A DNA stretch of 9,969 nt from JASEHD01 sp964471945. Its GTDB lineage: Bacteria > Bacteroidota > Ignavibacteria > UBA10030 > SZUA-254. The translations under genes were made by a program, and so were the position numbers. Of this stretch, positions 7,301-9,969 are shown one piece after another. The notes under the pieces were generated by a model. That model was given only the letters and a program-made list of their open reading frames with translations. It was not told the DNA's origin and made no database searches. The stretch is taken from NCBI GenBank assembly GCA_964471945.1, contig CAYYIJ010000079.1, positions 1-9,969 of the forward strand. The letters are read 5' to 3'. The stretch's first letter is position 1; every line of letters begins with the position of its first letter.

Positions 7301-7939
7301 ACAGTTTACCAAGATCAAGGCAGGTATGATGAGGCTCTAAAGATGCATGAGAAATGTTTACTCATACGAACTGAAATTGGTGATATTCCTGGAGTTTCAA
7401 TGTCTTATGGAAATCTCGGTTCCGTTAAGTTAGATCTACAAGATTATATTGGTGCTCAGAAGGATTTGGAAAAAAGCATACAAATATCGGATTCTATTAA
7501 CTTGCGTATTTTTGTTTCCGTTGCTTATGCATGGTTAGCATTAACACTACAGTATTTGAATGAGTCGGAAAATGCAAAACAAAAAGGTAAAATAGCTCTT
7601 CAGATTGCTCAAGAAATGGCTCAACTTAATCAAGTAGCCATAGCGAAAAGGTGTCTTGGGATTATTAATCTTATCCAATTACAAAATCAAAACCAATCAG
7701 AATTAAAAATTGATTCTTGGATTGAATCGGAAAATTACTTCAAAGAATGTTTAGAAATATTTGAAAACTTGAAAATGGAACATGAGATTGGGCGAACTTG
7801 TCTAGAACTTGCAAAATATTATAATTATTTAAAAACTTCTAATGAAGCTAAAAAGTTCTTGGAACGAGCAATAGAAATATTTCAAAAATTAGGTGCATTC
7901 GGTGATCTAACATCTGCCGAAAATATACAAATAATATAA
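4346..7939 (+). CDS. Ser/Thr protein kinase - STAND/AAA ATPase - TPR fusion (PknK-like architecture)
   Basis: 1197 residues, cytoplasmic, no membrane segment. Hanks-type kinase at about 8-268: GEGGMG loop (15-20), Lys37 (VALK), helix-C Glu56, HRD (128-130) with Lys132 and Asn135, DFG (148-150), GT...SPE (168-176), Asp188 and Arg252, so it should be active and is of the RD type, usually switched on by activation-loop phosphorylation. A linker leads to an AAA_16/STAND ATPase: LVGR (311-314), Walker A GGEAGIGKT (339-347), Walker B LILFIDDLHW (455-464). A helical region resembling the MalT/adenylate-cyclase type ATPases spans about 595-730. TPR repeats run from about 735 to 1190; five consecutive ones (901-1100) have an exact 40-residue period, each opening with YNNLG-like residues. 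Known relatives combine signal-dependent kinase output with ATP-driven oligomerisation; the ligand here is unknown. The ATG has no visible SD. It is followed after 15 nt by an OPT transporter gene, which suggests a joint role in sensing or controlling peptide uptake (inference). Confidence 0.95.
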   Translation: MNIRISHFEILHKLGEGGMGVVYKANDNKNNRIVALKVLNRESALDADFQRRFLREAGVGASLIHPNIVQMYETGEYENHTFISLEFIDGKNLREILTGETLSLEKVVDIGLVVCKALGYAHNQNIIHRDIKAENIMITTAGTIKVMDFGLAKIQNASMLTKDGDVLGTVAYMSPEQAIGETVDHRTDIFSLGIVLYELLAGKLPFRAEYETAIVYSILNIDPISIREINKEIPEVLDKIVFKALQKDRQKRYQTMEDLANDLTRVKAFYNGEREILPSIFELTVGSDIVPDDVKDSQIKYAARDVFQSTLVGRKYEFELLRTLFCKVIEGNSQIVFIGGEAGIGKTRLVDELEAYGRTLRAKTLRAQCTFGQKYYPYLPFIEIIRKYLDNKGVINVDTLKLFITEFAPELIHRFPVIRLFLNIVSEKENELGSKEQLWDTICTLIIKISQDRPLILFIDDLHWSDEETLSLLSYIARNTVHSHVMIICTYRSEEIRKSESGTTHPMVELERGISSEYHFTSIKLERLQTSSIKEMVNSIFPESDFGTSFYELLYNETEGNPLFIVETLKLLKTENIIEKKGNTFQLKENYDLLAIPKSIHDIVMRRIGRLKEDEREILEIGAVEGESFHSGTIGTCLELPRVKLLKKLQSLEREHHIIHPEDKMYRFDHGKIREFLYDAITPELRVEYHIMIGSYLSENYSEEENLTPNIAYHFLKGEDEHRALPFLITAGEWSKKLFANKQAIEYYQKVLDISDNPKLNESVAISSEERIRVLEGFGDVLALIGNHESALERFKELITIEEIPPLKKVEILRKIGMVYNEEGEHEKALNTLNHADEELEKLRIQQKGNIDTNIAIGKTRITRSRVYKSLGLYNEAKKEVEGGLSLMVENQNPIELSNAYNNLGVIYEDLGAFEQATEMYSRSLKLCEQTGDKKGIAVAFNNLANIHYFQGDYGKTVENSKKSLEIMTAIGYRSGIAGACNNLGTVYQDQGRYDEALKMHEKCLLIRTEIGDIPGVSMSYGNLGSVKLDLQDYIGAQKDLEKSIQISDSINLRIFVSVAYAWLALTLQYLNESENAKQKGKIALQIAQEMAQLNQVAIAKRCLGIINLIQLQNQNQSELKIDSWIESENYFKECLEIFENLKMEHEIGRTCLELAKYYNYLKTSNEAKKFLERAIEIFQKLGAFGDLTSAENIQII

Positions 7940-7940
7940 T

Positions 7941-7946
7941 AAGGAG
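7941..7946 (+). promoter_or_regulatory. SD of the OPT transporter gene
   Basis: AAGGAG, 8 nt before a GTG start at 7955 and 1 nt after the kinase stop. It is the strongest SD in the window, fixes the non-ATG start and supports co-transcription with the kinase gene. Confidence 0.85.
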
Positions 7947-7954
7947 ATAATAAA

Positions 7955-9700
7955 GTGGAAAATCCAGATAACCTCGGAATCAAAAATCACTCCATAGTTG
8001 AGAAATCTGTTGATCAACAGATTCCAGAATTCACCTTTCGTGCGGTTCTAATGGGAATTATTTTAGGAATATTAGTCATGACCCAAAACGTTTATATGGG
8101 TTTAAAGACTGGGATAACGGAAGCTGGCTCAATACTTTCTGCAATATTATGTTTTGCCTTTTTTAGATCTTTCAAAATGAATTTGTCAATTTTAGAAAAT
8201 AACATTGCACAAACAGTTTCCACTGCGGCAGGAAGTATCGGTATAATTGTCAGTGTCATTCCAGCATTACATCTTATAGGTTATCCTCTAAGTGGTTTCC
8301 AAATTTTTACTTTCATTCTATTATTAGGACTTCTCGGAATTTTTTTCACAATACCTTTACGTAAACAAATGTTGATTTTAGACAAACTAACTTTCCCAAC
8401 TGGAACTGCGTGTGCCACTACTATAAAAACAATGCACGTTCATGCAGGTGAAGCTCTCGGGCAAGCCAAAGCACTTGGAATTACCGGATTAATATCAGCT
8501 GGGATCACATGGTTCCGCGATGCGATTCCTACGATTATTCCCTCTTTGACTGCTATCCCTTTAAGTATTTCGAAATTTAGTTTTGAGTCACTTTCTCTGG
8601 GTATATATACAAGCCCCATGATCCTGAGCGTGGGCTTATTAGTAGGTATAAGAATTGGGATAAGCTTATTAATTGGTGCCATATTAAGTTGGGGAATCAT
8701 TGGACCGATACTTGTGGATAGACAAATTATTGAAAATATTGGTCATTCAGAAATAACACATTGGACTATGTGGCCAGCAATCTCTCTCATGGTAGCATCT
8801 GGTTTTACTTCGTTGGCAATAAGAAGTAAAATAATAATTCAATCATTAAAATCAATGATGTCAATTTCAACCAGCAGAAAAGAACTCATTGATTTCCCAT
8901 TTCGAATATGGATTGTTGGAATCGGAACAATTACATTTGCATTGGTAATCTTATTACAAATTATTTTTCAGATTCCTTTCTGGATAGGATTTTTTGCTAT
9001 CCTTTTCTCATTTTTATTGGCAATGGTAGCCATACGGAGCTATGGCGAAACCGATATCAATCCAGTGGGAACAATGGGTCACGCAAATCAAATAGCAACA
9101 GGACTTATTTCTCATGGTACCAGCGTTACGAATTTAGCCGCGGGTGGTATTACGGCGGGTTGTTCTGATGTCTCGGCTAGTGTTATGCAAGTTTTTAAAA
9201 CCGGATACTTGTTGGGAGCAAATCCATTGAAACAAATATATTCTCAATTCATAGGCATTTTAATTGGTGCTGTTGTCTCCGTATTTGTTTTCCTAACTGT
9301 AACCAACACATATGGTATAGGAACAGAGAATAATCCCGCACCTGCTGCAATACCTTGGTCGGGAATGGCAACCTTTCTTTCAGAAGGATTAGACATTCTT
9401 CCACCATATTGTTTGACTGCTATCCTATTTGGCAGTTTATTAGGTATTACAATGACACTCTTAGAAAAAACTCCCATTAAGCATGTTATACCATCTCCTT
9501 TAGGAATCGGAATCGGTATGGTAATTCCCGGATTTATTTCTCTGACACTTTTCATTGGTTCATTGGTGGGAAAATTAATTGAAAAAATAAATAAAAAATG
9601 GTCAGAAAAATATATCACCTCGATTGCATCAGGTGGAATTGCAGGGGAAGCTATTATTGGTGTTTTGATATCTATCCTAATTGCTGTTAGTGTACTATAA
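7955..9700 (+). CDS. OPT-family oligopeptide transporter
   Basis: 581 residues, an inner-membrane protein with roughly 14-15 hydrophobic segments spread from about 29 to the C-terminus. The family is recognised from the N-terminal GIILGILVMTQNVYMGLKTG (34-53), the LTFPTGTA block (145-152), GETDINPVGTMGHANQI (364-380) and the C-terminal SGGIAGEAIIGV (559-570), all characteristic of the OPT superfamily of proton-coupled oligopeptide or metal-chelate symporters. Length is at the short end but complete. The start is GTG with an excellent SD, and the first 25 residues are polar and cytoplasmic. Substrate cannot be read from sequence: small peptides are the usual guess for bacterial members, metal complexes are the alternative (YSL branch). 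It is the second and last gene of a unit with the kinase and is followed by a strong terminator at 9728-9763. Confidence 0.93.
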   Translation: MENPDNLGIKNHSIVEKSVDQQIPEFTFRAVLMGIILGILVMTQNVYMGLKTGITEAGSILSAILCFAFFRSFKMNLSILENNIAQTVSTAAGSIGIIVSVIPALHLIGYPLSGFQIFTFILLLGLLGIFFTIPLRKQMLILDKLTFPTGTACATTIKTMHVHAGEALGQAKALGITGLISAGITWFRDAIPTIIPSLTAIPLSISKFSFESLSLGIYTSPMILSVGLLVGIRIGISLLIGAILSWGIIGPILVDRQIIENIGHSEITHWTMWPAISLMVASGFTSLAIRSKIIIQSLKSMMSISTSRKELIDFPFRIWIVGIGTITFALVILLQIIFQIPFWIGFFAILFSFLLAMVAIRSYGETDINPVGTMGHANQIATGLISHGTSVTNLAAGGITAGCSDVSASVMQVFKTGYLLGANPLKQIYSQFIGILIGAVVSVFVFLTVTNTYGIGTENNPAPAAIPWSGMATFLSEGLDILPPYCLTAILFGSLLGITMTLLEKTPIKHVIPSPLGIGIGMVIPGFISLTLFIGSLVGKLIEKINKKWSEKYITSIASGGIAGEAIIGVLISILIAVSVL

Positions 9701-9727
9701 ACCGTATTTACTCACCACTTGAAAAAA

Positions 9728-9763
9728 ATAAAAGCCCCAAATAAAAATATCTGGGGCTTTTAT
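9728..9763 (+). terminator. Intrinsic terminator after the kinase-OPT unit
   Basis: A 12-bp perfect stem (ATAAAAGCCCCA / TGGGGCTTTTAT) with a 12-nt A-rich loop starts 28 nt after the transporter stop. GCCCC/GGGGC is flanked by A and T runs, so it could end transcription from either side. It is the only convincing terminator in the window. Confidence 0.88.
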
Positions 9764-9774
9764 CGTTCTTCATG

Positions 9775-9908
9775 ATGAAACCTCTGAAAAATTCATAATT
9801 AGTTGTCATGTTGAGCGGAGCGAAACATCTTGTCTTGCAAAAACGAGAAGGATTCTTCACTTCGTTCAGAATGACATAATGATGAAAAAAGTTTTTCAGA
9901 GGTTTCAT
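9775..9908. repeat. 134-bp non-coding element with 17-bp terminal inverted repeats (MITE/REP-like)
   Basis: The ends are a perfect 17-bp inverted repeat, ATGAAACCTCTGAAAAA at 9775-9791 and its reverse complement at 9892-9908. Nested inside is a second, imperfect inverted repeat: 9804-9824 (starts TGTCATGTTGAGC) against 9856-9876 (ends CAGAATGACA). The whole can fold into one long hairpin. The inner part matches my recollection of a widespread bacterial repeat whose chance translation gives 'VILNEVKNPSR...CFAPLNMT', often misannotated as a small protein. An 8-nt direct repeat TTCATGAT (9769-9776 and 9904-9911) touches both ends and may be a target duplication, but it overlaps the inverted repeat, so the element borders are uncertain. 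No transposase is present; any movement would need one elsewhere. Confidence 0.75.
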
Positions 9909-9969
9909 GATCTATTACTTACAATAGTGCCAAATGACACGTGTTAATATTTGCGATTTTCAGTTGGAT
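9909..9969. other. Non-coding right edge, nothing recognised
   Basis: Sixty-one bases after the repeat contain no reading frame of note and no convincing signal apart from a short ACACGTGT palindrome (9935-9945 region), which is too small to interpret. Confidence 0.4.

Noticed and set aside
9708..9908. A 66-residue minus-strand reading frame containing ILNEVKNPSR and CFAPLNMT
   Set aside because: It is the translation of the hairpin repeat and the terminator; this peptide pattern recurs as a spurious protein wherever the repeat occurs, and there is no SD or domain.

Overview
The window is ordinary chromosomal DNA from a low-GC bacterium, with AT-rich intergenic stretches and clear Shine-Dalgarno (SD) sequences on most genes. 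A ferredoxin-dependent 2-oxoacid oxidoreductase, a DUF4920-type lipid- or envelope-directed protein, a soluble Ser/Thr kinase-ATPase-TPR fusion and a hairpin repeat of the 'ILNEVKNPSR' type would all fit a member of the Bacteroidota/Ignavibacteriota/Chlorobiota assemblage. The frequent, good SD sequences lean towards Ignavibacteria rather than classical Bacteroidota. This placement is inference; no rRNA or marker gene is present.

Minus-strand block (3451 down to 19): a tight five-gene unit in the order korD-korA-korB-korC-DUF4920. The four kor genes encode ferredoxin (delta), alpha, beta (thiamine diphosphate and a 4Fe-4S cluster) and gamma subunits of a 2-oxoacid:ferredoxin oxidoreductase, most likely of the 2-oxoglutarate type. 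Gaps are 4 to 9 nt, and the SD of each downstream kor gene overlaps the end of the gene before it. A secreted, His-tailed DUF4920 protein follows korC after 22 nt with its own SD. A 7-1-7 palindrome resembling a Fur/PerR-family operator lies about 48 nt upstream of korD.

Middle (3626-4345): a small four-helix membrane protein of unknown function on the minus strand, then a 255-nt divergent intergenic region. That region carries a perfect 16-bp palindrome, a second 7-3-7 inverted repeat and a weak promoter candidate.

Plus-strand block (4346-9700): a two-gene unit. The first gene is a 1197-residue soluble protein with an N-terminal Hanks-type kinase (all catalytic residues present), a STAND/AAA-type ATPase in the middle and a long C-terminal TPR array with a strict 40-residue period. 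Fifteen nucleotides later, with an excellent SD, comes an OPT-family oligopeptide transporter. A strong hairpin terminator closes the unit.

The right end (9775-9908) is a non-coding repeat with 17-bp terminal inverted repeats and an inner imperfect inverted repeat, most likely a dispersed MITE/REP-like element. The most interesting item is the coupling of a multidomain signalling kinase to a peptide transporter. It recalls the Myxococcus espAB/pkt arrangement but is built differently.
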